Below are positions 1-5,907 of a stretch of DNA of 9,021 bases, piece by piece. Both the position numbers and the translations under genes were made by a program. The notes beneath the pieces were generated by a model that did no database searches, was not told where the DNA came from, and saw only the letters and a program-made list of their open reading frames with translations. Origin of the DNA: Candidatus Acidianus copahuensis (lineage in GTDB: Archaea > Thermoproteota > Thermoprotei_A > Sulfolobales > Sulfolobaceae); the NCBI RefSeq assembly GCF_000632495.1, contig NZ_JFZT01000028.1, positions 1 to 9,021 of the forward strand, given 5' to 3'. Position 1 is the stretch's first letter. Each line of letters opens with the position of its first letter.

Positions 1-199
1 CAAGGGAGCAACCGTAATAGATCGTCGGAAAGAGTAGGACTTCTTTCTCGTTTCTTCTTTCGACTTGTCTTGCTACCCATTCAGCTATTAAAGAGTCCGT
101 ACCCATTGGTAAATGGGGACCGTGCTGTTCTACGCTTCCAATAGGAATTATCCCAACCTTACCAGGTACTTCTTCCCTTGTTACCTTCAAGATCTCCAT
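1..199 (-). CDS. Creatininase-family amidohydrolase, N-terminal part (runs off the left edge)
   Basis: The minus strand reads open from ATG at 199 to the window edge, giving the first 66 residues. Residues 21-35 carry the family signature GSVEQHGPHLPMGTD. In creatinine amidohydrolase the metal ligands Glu34, His36 and Asp45 have the same spacing as E24, H26 and D35 here. PTIYYG near the cut end also fits the family. Members (about 230-270 residues) are cytoplasmic metal-dependent amidohydrolases that open cyclic or small amides such as creatinine; others act on formamide intermediates in flavin/F420 or mycofactocin-type pathways, so the substrate cannot be named. The ATG is favoured by a TATA-like box ending about 25 bases before it. 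The neighbouring remains of a nucleobase-type permease suggest a role in cyclic-amide or nucleobase nitrogen use. The family is clear; the substrate is not. Confidence 0.88.
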   Translation of the reverse strand, partial: MEILKVTREEVPGKVGIIPIGSVEQHGPHLPMGTDSLIAEWVARQVERRNEKEVLLFPTIYYGCSL

Positions 200-223
200 G
201 ATAGAAAGTGTATTGTTATTTTT

Positions 224-231
224 TATTTAAA
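224..231 (-). promoter_or_regulatory. TATA box of the creatininase-family gene
   Basis: The minus strand shows TTTAAATA, which fits the Sulfolobales TATA consensus. Its centre is about 28 bases before the ATG at 199, so transcription should begin at or a base or two before the start codon, giving a leaderless or nearly leaderless mRNA. No Shine-Dalgarno is visible before the ATG, which agrees. An alternative is that the AT-rich stretch is a chance match. Confidence 0.5.
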
Positions 232-250
232 ACTGCTTACTTTAACTTTC

Positions 251-510
251 CTAGGGTTTAGAATTCTGTAGATCCATTATGTCCTTATAACACTTAACGA
301 TCTCAAACGTATTAGGCTAAGTTCCTGGCACATCTGGATCCAGTATTTTATTGATATAAATAGAGTGAACGTCGATTTTGAATGACTCCTTTTAACATTT
401 CTATCAAGTTAACGTTTCGTCTATCAGCCTCATTGTTGCACCTATCCATGTCTCATCTTGTAAGTTTAACTATCTAGCCTTGGATGAATGATCCTGTAGA
501 GTTTACCCAT
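251..510 (-). pseudogene. Possible decayed gene upstream of the creatininase gene, unidentified
   Basis: No intact frame exists, but the minus strand shows protein-like pieces. ATG at 510 begins MGKLYRIIHPRLDS and then hits a stop. In another frame one finds DETWIGATMRLIDETL, then KIDVHSIYINKILDPDVPGT, then PNTFEIVKCYKDIMDL, separated by stops, ending with TAG at 253-251, about 50 bases before the creatininase start. The same strand and short spacing would suit a former operon partner. The opening LYRIIHP faintly recalls the first strand of Asp/Glu/hydantoin racemases, but I do not rely on that. The number of stops is about what chance would give in DNA this AT-rich, so the reading rests on how protein-like the pieces look and is weak. 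Confidence 0.3.
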
Positions 511-528
511 TTACCTTGAAGAGGTAAA
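510..528. repeat. 7-bp perfect inverted repeat
   Basis: TTTACCT at 510-516 and AGGTAAA at 522-528 are perfect reverse complements around a 5-base centre (TGAAG). On the minus strand the repeat lies directly before and just into the ATG at 510 of the possible decayed gene, so it could be an old operator or a start-site hairpin. It may also be chance. Confidence 0.35.
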
Positions 529-566
529 GATTCACGGTTAAGCTAGAAGTCAGCAGGGAGTTAAGT

Positions 567-1008
567 ATTTCACAGTTTTACGATATAATTAGTCTTTTCC
601 CAAAAAAAAAAGTCGTGGAAACTATCAGCTCTTGTATCTTCCTTAGTCGGCATACTATATATTCCTTGGATATGGTATAATAATGCCAATACGATATTCG
701 AAATGATAAACCTACTCGGTTCCTTTTTAGGAGCCGTAGCTGGTGTTATGATGGTATATTATTGGATAATAAGGAAAGAGAAATTATCCATAGCGGATTT
801 ATTTAAAAGATATGGAGAATACTGGTATAATAATGGAATAAATTGGATAGCATCTTTATCCACTATTATAGGACTTATACCACTATTATTAGGACTCTTA
901 ATTCCTCAATTGTCCATAATGTTTTCCCTTGGATTCTACTTATCTCTAGCATTAGGAGGGACGTCCTTCGCTGTCATTACTTTTATTTATAAAGAAAAGA
1001 AAAACTGA
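567..1008 (+). pseudogene. NCS1-family nucleobase/allantoin permease, C-terminal remnant
   Basis: NCS1 permeases are 12-helix membrane proteins of about 450-500 residues that import uracil, cytosine, allantoin or hydantoin with a cation. Only the last third remains. The frame from 613 reads SWKLSALVSSLVGILYIPW, then a helix GSFLGAVAGVMMVYYW, then the family hallmark loop IIRKEKLSIADLF followed by YWYNNGINW, then two last helices: four predicted membrane segments in all. Homology continues upstream of the apparent ATG at 703, so that ATG is internal and not a true start. Upstream of the A10 run at 602-611 the matching frame changes: 582-605 reads DIISLFPK, the usual NCS1 segment before this point. 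Dropping one A would join both halves as LFPKKKSWKL. The N-terminal two thirds are absent from the window, so this is broken beyond simple frameshift. Confidence 0.82.
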
Positions 1009-1431
1009 AACTTTTAAATCTAAAATATTTATTTTTTATAATCTATTTATATTAATTTCAAATGTTTTCGATTCTTACTCTTTCTCTTTGATACAAATAA
1101 GTAATGATCCATTAACTACTGATGAAGTTTAATTATAAAATCTTGTAATAACGTGCTTTTTTGAATTTCTAAATATCTAATAACTATAATTCATGATTTT
1201 GTTTTATATTAAACTCTTTACTTTTATCGCATAACTTATAAATATTGAAAAAATTTTATGTTATTGAATAATAAGATCTAGTTAAATTGTTAAATCATTT
1301 AAAAAATTTTCTATAAATACTTTTAGAAAAATTTAACTTAAGTTATAAAATCTATTCAACTAAGTATTAATTATTATTCGATAAAGTAAGATAGTCGTAA
1401 ATCTTATAAATCTAGCATTTCTTTAAAAGTT
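1009..1431. other. AT-rich spacer between permease remnant and MFS gene
   Basis: No reading frame of note on either strand. A T6 run at 1032-1037 could have ended the permease transcript. A perfect 12-bp palindrome, TAACTTAAGTTA, lies at 1334-1345, about 90 bases before the MFS start, and could be a regulator site or chance in such AT-rich DNA. A second TATA-like octamer, TTATAAAT, at 1236-1243 has no gene placed properly behind it. The MFS promoter lies at the right end. Confidence 0.6.
1404..1411 (+). promoter_or_regulatory. TATA box of the MFS-M20 operon
   Basis: TTATAAAT is centred about 25 bases before the ATG at 1432, the distance expected when transcription starts at the start codon. 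No Shine-Dalgarno precedes the ATG. Both facts point to a leaderless transcript for the MFS and M20 genes. Confidence 0.6.
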
Positions 1432-2625
1432 ATGAAGAAGGATACTGTTCTCGATAAAGCAAAAAATCCCAAATATTTTATTGTAACTGTAATACTTATA
1501 GCGTTTGGAATGTTTCTTGTAGGATTTGATGCAAATCTGTTTTTCTTTGGAGGAACTTTTATATTATCCATAATTCACGTTAATCCTCTCTTACTTGGAA
1601 TTACTGCAACGGGATTCGCTGCAGGAATAACAATATTTAGCATAATAGGAGGGTTTGTGTTTGATAAGATAACTACTAGAAATGGAATACTTATATCACT
1701 TCTTATAATTACTACTTTTTCTATGCTAACTGGGTTTGTAACGAATGAGTACGAGCTAGTTATATACAGATTTTTAGTAGGATTTGGAACTGGAATGATA
1801 CAGCCTGAAATTTCTGCATTCTTAGGGGATCTTAGGCCAGGTATGAGAGCCACTACTATAGCTGCTGAGGGAGTTGCTTTTAATTTAGGGTTAGCCTCAA
1901 GTCCATACATTTTCGCCCAATTCTCTACTGCTACCACTTTCAATATCCCTTTTATAATAGCTGGCATCTCAGGGGGAATTCTTATGTTATTGATTTTCCT
2001 TATAATACCTTCAACCTATAAGATAAAAGAGAGACCTAAGGTAGGAATAAGGCAAGTTATGAATAGATCTCTTTTCTTTATGGCTATATCCTATTTTATG
2101 TTCGGAATAGCATTTTTCGCCTATGAAGGCTACTTTACGCCGTATCTTATCTCTTCAGGAATTTCTAAAGAAGTTGCAGCATCTATAGTTTCATTCTTTG
2201 GTATTGCGGGAATGATACTTGCATTTCCTGGTGCATTTGCAGGAGATAAGCTCGAAAGAAAACACATTATACAGTTAGCCACAGTTGTAATGTCATTAGG
2301 CACAATTGTTATGTTTCTACCTCATATAAATCCTCTTTTAGCTACTATTGCTGTAATATTATTGGGAGGTGGGTACGCCATTTACGGAAATATTCAAGCA
2401 TTTGCACAGGAGAGCGTCGAGGATGCATGGATAGGTACTGCAGTTGGATTTCTCTTTATGATATTTAATATAGGGGCAATGATCGGTGGACCTTTAATGG
2501 GGTTCTCTGTCAGTGATTTTGGATATATTTATGCAGGTATAATTTCAATAGTGACACCAATGGTTCTTTCAATATTTTTTGCCTCCTTAGCTCCCAAAGT
2601 TCCGAAAAGAATAAGGACGGTGTAA
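1432..2625 (+). CDS. Major facilitator superfamily transporter
   Basis: A 397-residue, strongly hydrophobic protein with about 12 membrane helices in two halves joined by a basic loop near residues 195-212. The loop between helices 2 and 3 holds the MFS signature in the form GGFVFDKITTR (residues 73-83, D78 and R83), repeated weakly between helices 8 and 9 as GDKLERK (271-277). Helix 4 begins RFLVGFGTG (113-121), also typical. Helix 1 has GFDAN with an acidic D33, as in MFS carriers for organic or aromatic acids and sugar acids driven by protons. It sits in the cell membrane. The M20 hydrolase gene follows after 3 bases in the same operon, so the cargo may be the hydrolase's substrate, for example a peptide or an N-acyl or N-carbamoyl compound; that is inference. 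The substrate cannot be read from sequence. Confidence 0.9.
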   Translation: MKKDTVLDKAKNPKYFIVTVILIAFGMFLVGFDANLFFFGGTFILSIIHVNPLLLGITATGFAAGITIFSIIGGFVFDKITTRNGILISLLIITTFSMLTGFVTNEYELVIYRFLVGFGTGMIQPEISAFLGDLRPGMRATTIAAEGVAFNLGLASSPYIFAQFSTATTFNIPFIIAGISGGILMLLIFLIIPSTYKIKERPKVGIRQVMNRSLFFMAISYFMFGIAFFAYEGYFTPYLISSGISKEVAASIVSFFGIAGMILAFPGAFAGDKLERKHIIQLATVVMSLGTIVMFLPHINPLLATIAVILLGGGYAIYGNIQAFAQESVEDAWIGTAVGFLFMIFNIGAMIGGPLMGFSVSDFGYIYAGIISIVTPMVLSIFFASLAPKVPKRIRTV

Positions 2626-2628
2626 AAA

Positions 2629-3930
2629 ATGGAAGCAAAGGATACTCTAATTAGATTTCTTCGCATACCTTCAATTTCAGCAACTGGAGAAGGCATAGAG
2701 GATACTGTAAATTTTCTTAGTGAAATAATGAAGAGTATTGGAATAAAAACTGAAATTGAAAAAGCTGGTGGAAACCCAGTAATTTTTGGAGAAATTAACG
2801 TTGGTAGCAAAAAGACTATTTTAATCTATAATCACTATGATGTACAACCAGTAGATCCCTTAAATGAATGGAAACACCCACCATTCTCTGCAATAGAAGA
2901 AAACAACAGAATATATGCCAGAGGTTCATCAGACAATAAAGGGACATTAATTGCAAGACTTTTTGCGATAAAGGATCTAATGGATAAGGGAGAACTTGGA
3001 GTTAATGTGAAGTTTCTATACGAAGGAGAAGAGGAAATAGGTAGCGTACATTTAGAAAATTATATTGAAAAAAATAAGGATAAACTTAAGGCAAACTCAG
3101 TACTTATGGAAGGTTCCTCTCTAGATTATAAAGGAAGACCACTAATCGTACTAGGAGTTAAAGGATTACTTTACGTTGAACTTTCCTTAGATTATGGATT
3201 AAAAGATTTACATTCGTCCAATGCACCAATAGTTAAAAACCCTTGCTGGGACATGGTAAAGGTATTAAATTCCTTAATTAGAGATGATGGAAATATAGAT
3301 ATAGATGGATTTTATGAGGATATTAGAAATTTAACCGAAGAGGAAGAAGAGCTTTTAGATCAATATGATATAAACTACGAGGAAATTAAGAAATCTCTCG
3401 GAAATTTTCCAATGAAATATGAAAATAAGAATGATATTGTAAAGGCTCTTTTAACTTATCCAACTTGTAACATAGATGGTATAGACTGTGGATATACTGG
3501 AGAAGGAAGCAAAACTATAGTTCCACATAAAATTGTTGTAAAGATGGACTTCAGGTTAGTTCCAGATCAAGATCCCTATAAAATACTTAATGGACTAAAA
3601 GAGAAATTGAAGTCAATCGGGTTCTCAGGGGAAATAAAAGTACTTGGAGCTGAGAGACCAGTTAGGACTTCACTAAGTTCAGAAATAGTTAAAGCAACAA
3701 AAAATGCAGCGAAAGAAGTATATGGGGATTACATTATAATACCGAATTCTGCAGGAACCCAGCCAATGGGATTATTTGTTTACAATTTGGGAATAAAAGA
3801 TGCAGTAAGTGCAATAGGTGTTGGAGACCCTTCCTCAAACCCCCACGCTCCAAATGAGAGCATTTCATTAGATAACTTCTATAAAGCAATTAAACATACT
3901 CAACTTACTTTAATTAACTACTCAATGTAA
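2629..3930 (+). CDS. M20-family metallohydrolase (dipeptidase/carboxypeptidase/acylase type)
   Basis: 433 residues, a normal length for the M20 family of two-zinc cytoplasmic peptidases and deacylases. First metal site: NHYDVQP with H69 and D71. Bridging aspartate: D102 in ARGSSDNKG. Catalytic pair: E135-E136 in EGEEEIGS. A further ligand is probably E161 in MEGSS, and H406 in NPHAPNE is the C-terminal zinc ligand. DLHSSNAP around 193-200 marks the lid/dimerisation domain, whose histidine reaches the partner's active site in carnosinase-like members. The pattern is closest to the carnosinase/PepV/CPG2-like dipeptidase group; amidases of carbamoyl compounds also belong to M20, so the substrate is open. 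It starts 3 bases after the MFS stop; a GGTG at 2619-2622 may serve as a weak ribosome site, suggesting coupled translation. All key residues are present. Confidence 0.9.
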   Translation: MEAKDTLIRFLRIPSISATGEGIEDTVNFLSEIMKSIGIKTEIEKAGGNPVIFGEINVGSKKTILIYNHYDVQPVDPLNEWKHPPFSAIEENNRIYARGSSDNKGTLIARLFAIKDLMDKGELGVNVKFLYEGEEEIGSVHLENYIEKNKDKLKANSVLMEGSSLDYKGRPLIVLGVKGLLYVELSLDYGLKDLHSSNAPIVKNPCWDMVKVLNSLIRDDGNIDIDGFYEDIRNLTEEEEELLDQYDINYEEIKKSLGNFPMKYENKNDIVKALLTYPTCNIDGIDCGYTGEGSKTIVPHKIVVKMDFRLVPDQDPYKILNGLKEKLKSIGFSGEIKVLGAERPVRTSLSSEIVKATKNAAKEVYGDYIIIPNSAGTQPMGLFVYNLGIKDAVSAIGVGDPSSNPHAPNESISLDNFYKAIKHTQLTLINYSM

Positions 3931-3934
3931 ATCA

Positions 3935-3941
3935 TTTTTTT
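3935..3941 (+). terminator. T7 terminator after the M20 gene
   Basis: Seven T in a row begin five bases after the M20 stop codon and are followed by AT-only sequence. Archaeal RNA polymerase stops at such T runs without needing a hairpin. Confidence 0.5.
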
Positions 3942-4212
3942 ATATTATAATATATATTTGGAATGATCGTTAAGAATTAGTATATTATTAAACTTCGTTT
4001 CTGATTTTCATTACTAATAGTGTATAGGCTAACGCGCTTGATTTAAGGACACCTTCATACATATTAAAATCTTAAGCTGTCGTTAGAATATATATGTATT
4101 AACTTTTTATGTAGTTTTAATATATGAAATATTACATATTCAAAAGACTTAATAAATTACTTGAGAACGAGGGGTGTGGAAATTTGTGCTGAAATATGTC
4201 CTCCTTATTTAA

Positions 4213-4245
4213 CTTACGACAAATCATACTATAATTTATCGTAAG
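4213..4245 (-). repeat. 12-bp stem-loop just downstream of the frameshifted small gene
   Basis: CTTACGACAAAT at 4213-4224 and ATTTATCGTAAG at 4234-4245 pair at 11 of 12 positions around a 9-base loop. Read as minus-strand RNA the odd position is a G-U pair, so the stem is complete. It starts 6 bases after the stop codon at 4252 of the possible small gene. No T run follows on the minus strand, so it is not a typical archaeal terminator; it could be a 3' processing or stability element, a DNA-binding site, or chance. Confidence 0.45.
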
Positions 4246-4251
4246 GACTTA

Positions 4252-4547
4252 CTATTTTACAATAATATCATAAGCGATTCCAAGTTCTTTTACCTCGACT
4301 AAAGTTAGTCCTAATATGAGGATGTCAACTAATTTTTTAACTGTAAGGAATCGAGATTGTTAAGCTTGCAATCAGTTATCGAAGCTATTAGCTCGATTAG
4401 TTTAACTTAATTTTATTGCTTCTTTAACATCGGTTACTTCTATGCTTAGTTTTTGATCTTTTTTGTGAACTCATCATGTTCAATATCGTGTTCTATTGGT
4501 TCTAGAATTTTAATTGATCTTAACGTACTTAATGTAGTTATGAACAT
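4252..4547 (-). pseudogene. Possible small gene (about 98 codons) split by three frameshifts
   Basis: From ATG at 4547 the minus strand reads 33 codons ending near EPIEHDIEHDEFTKKIK. Adding one A to the A6 run at 4459-4464 joins the next open frame, DQKLSIEVTDVKEAIKL. A one-base shift near 4402-4408 joins KLIELIASITDCKLNNLDSLQL. Adding one A to a second A6 run at 4333-4338 joins KKLVDILILGLTLVEVKELG, which runs to TAG at 4254-4252. The joined product has no internal stop, no predicted membrane span and a charged, probably helical and soluble character. I do not recognise it. It could be a recently broken gene, a sequencing error at A runs, or a gene expressed by slippage. Because frame switches were chosen freely in AT-rich DNA, chance cannot be excluded. 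No clear TATA box is seen at the usual distance from 4547. Confidence 0.4.
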
Positions 4548-4824
4548 CTAAGTGTTTCTATATGAGGAAGTTTTACTCTGAAAACAAATAGTTAAAAACT
4601 TAAAGGAATAATATAGAGAGTGGTATTAGAAAAATACGGTAAAATTAAAGGCTGAATTCTCGCCCTAAAAAAGGTAGTAGCAAGACCAGGAAAAGAGAAA
4701 GATTAACACATAGAATTTAAATGAAATGTAGATGTTAAACTTAACCTCGTTAAAAACAATTAACACTTTCCTGAATTTCATTAAGCATTAAATTGAAAAC
4801 ATTTTAAAATATCTTGTAAAAACG

Positions 4825-4832
4825 TTTATAAA
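4825..4832 (+). promoter_or_regulatory. TATA box of the phosphoesterase gene
   Basis: TTTATAAA, a near-ideal Sulfolobales TATA box, is centred about 25 bases before the ATG at 4854. The A-rich GTAAAAACG just upstream fits a purine-rich transcription factor B element. No ribosome site precedes the ATG, so the transcript is probably leaderless. Confidence 0.65.
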
Positions 4833-4853
4833 CAATCCTTTACATTCTGATGT

Positions 4854-5822
4854 ATGGGTCTCTTTAATTGGGGAAAATCTGGTTCAGGAAAGCAACTCAG
4901 AATTCTTTTTGCATCAGATCTTCATGGATCAGACGTAGTATTTAGAAAGTTTCTTAATGCAGGTAAAATGTATAAGGCAGATGTACTTATAATAGGAGGA
5001 GACGTTGCAGGCAAAGCATTAATTCCTATTTTGGAACTAGGTGGAGGAAAATATCAGGTAGATGATAAAGTTGTAGGATCTGAGGGACTAGAAGAATATA
5101 AGAAGAAGTTTAGATCCTCAGGAATTTACTACACGATTGTGGATAAAAAAGAGGTAGATGAATTATCTTCAGATAAGGAAAAATTGGACAATGCTTTCAA
5201 GGACGCTATGATTGAAAGATTAAGAGAATGGATAAGGTTGGCCGACGAGAGATACAAGGGAAGTGGGATGCATATATATACTAATCTTGGAAACGATGAT
5301 CCAACATACCTATTTGACGTAATAAAGGAGAGTGACGTGATGAGAACTGTTGAGGGAGAAATAATTGATATTGGAGGTTATGAAATGATATCCTTCGGGT
5401 ATGTGAATCCTACACCTTGGAATACACATAGGGAAATGAAAGAGGAGGAGCTTGGACTAAATCTAAAGAAGATGGCAGAAAAAATAAGTGAACCTTCTAG
5501 ATCAATATTTAATTTTCACGCTCCTCCATATGGAACGAACTTAGATAATGCACCTCTTTTAGACTCTACACTAAAACCCGTGGTTAAAGGAGGAGAAATA
5601 GTAATGACACATGTTGGATCAAGCTCAGTGAAGGAGATTACAAAAGAGTTTTCGCCACTCTTAGGTATACATGGGCATATTCATGAATCAAGAGGATTTG
5701 ACAAGATAGGTAAAACATTAGTTTTGAATCCTGGTAGCGAATTTGGAGAGGGAATACTTCACTCTTCCTTAATAATCCTTGAAGATAATAAGGTTAAGGC
5801 CCATCAATTTATAATAGGTTAA
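4854..5822 (+). CDS. Calcineurin-like metallophosphoesterase
   Basis: 322 residues. The di-metal phosphoesterase motifs occur in order: DLH at residues 22-24, GGD with D50, GNDD at 146-149, H222 in NFHAPP, H253 in MTHVG and GHIH with H275 and H277. The usual third motif GNHD is here GNDD, so the histidine that helps protonate the leaving group is replaced by D148; I believe some archaeal and bacterial phosphoesterase subgroups share this. A lysine- and glutamate-rich insert of about 95 residues separates motifs two and three. A NPGS motif near the C-terminus is also typical of the fold. Such enzymes cleave phosphomono- or diesters, including cyclic nucleotides; the substrate is unknown. It has its own promoter and T-run terminator and stands alone, so neighbours do not define its job. 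There is no signal peptide, so it is likely cytoplasmic. Confidence 0.88.
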   Translation: MGLFNWGKSGSGKQLRILFASDLHGSDVVFRKFLNAGKMYKADVLIIGGDVAGKALIPILELGGGKYQVDDKVVGSEGLEEYKKKFRSSGIYYTIVDKKEVDELSSDKEKLDNAFKDAMIERLREWIRLADERYKGSGMHIYTNLGNDDPTYLFDVIKESDVMRTVEGEIIDIGGYEMISFGYVNPTPWNTHREMKEEELGLNLKKMAEKISEPSRSIFNFHAPPYGTNLDNAPLLDSTLKPVVKGGEIVMTHVGSSSVKEITKEFSPLLGIHGHIHESRGFDKIGKTLVLNPGSEFGEGILHSSLIILEDNKVKAHQFIIG

Positions 5823-5825
5823 AAG

Positions 5826-5833
5826 TTTTTTTT
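5826..5833 (+). terminator. T8 terminator after the phosphoesterase gene
   Basis: Eight T in a row start three bases after the stop codon, followed by AATTAA. This is the usual form of an archaeal terminator, and it separates the gene from the convergent acetamidase gene. Confidence 0.6.
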
Positions 5834-5837
5834 AATT

Positions 5838-5863
5838 AAAAATTGTTAGTTCTGGTGGGAACT
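5838..5863 (-). terminator. Hairpin plus T5, possible terminator of the acetamidase gene
   Basis: On the minus strand AGTTC and GAACT (5863-5859 and 5852-5848) flank a 6-base loop CCACCA, followed six bases later by five T. It lies about 45 bases past the acetamidase stop codon and would end that transcript before it runs into the phosphoesterase gene. The stem is only 5 bp. Confidence 0.35.
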
Positions 5864-5907
5864 TTACTATTACTACTATAATTAGATGAAGAAGTTCAAC
5901 TCGTCAT

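Larger units (their letters stand above)
3942..4853. other. Long gene-poor stretch with coding-like debris
   Basis: Over 900 bases carry no intact gene. The best coding signal is the frameshifted minus-strand frame at 4252-4547, listed separately, with a stem-loop at 4213-4245. Lesser traces are a 24-codon minus-strand frame at 3988-4062, and a plus-strand frame at 4596-4770 that reads protein-like between four stops (for example ILALKKVVARPGKEKD). An imperfect 18-base palindrome lies at 4122-4139. The right end holds the promoter of the phosphoesterase gene, including a perfect ATTTTAAAAT palindrome at 4801-4810. No tRNA, CRISPR repeat or transposase is visible. Confidence 0.5.

Noticed and set aside
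703..1008. A stand-alone 101-residue membrane protein gene starting at ATG 703
   Set aside because: NCS1 permease homology continues in frame upstream of this ATG, so the ATG is internal to a broken larger gene. The TATA-like GGTATAAT before it is part of the old coding sequence.
3988..4062. 24-codon minus-strand frame beginning MYEGVLKSS
   Set aside because: Too short to separate from chance, with no ribosome site or properly spaced TATA box seen.
4122..4139. Imperfect 18-base palindrome around ATATGAAATATTACATAT
   Set aside because: Almost wholly A and T with two mismatches and not placed at a recognisable promoter; easily chance.
4596..4770. Plus-strand coding-like frame with ILALKKVVARPGKEKD
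   Set aside because: Four stops in under 60 codons is about the chance rate here, there is no recognisable family and no start with a promoter.
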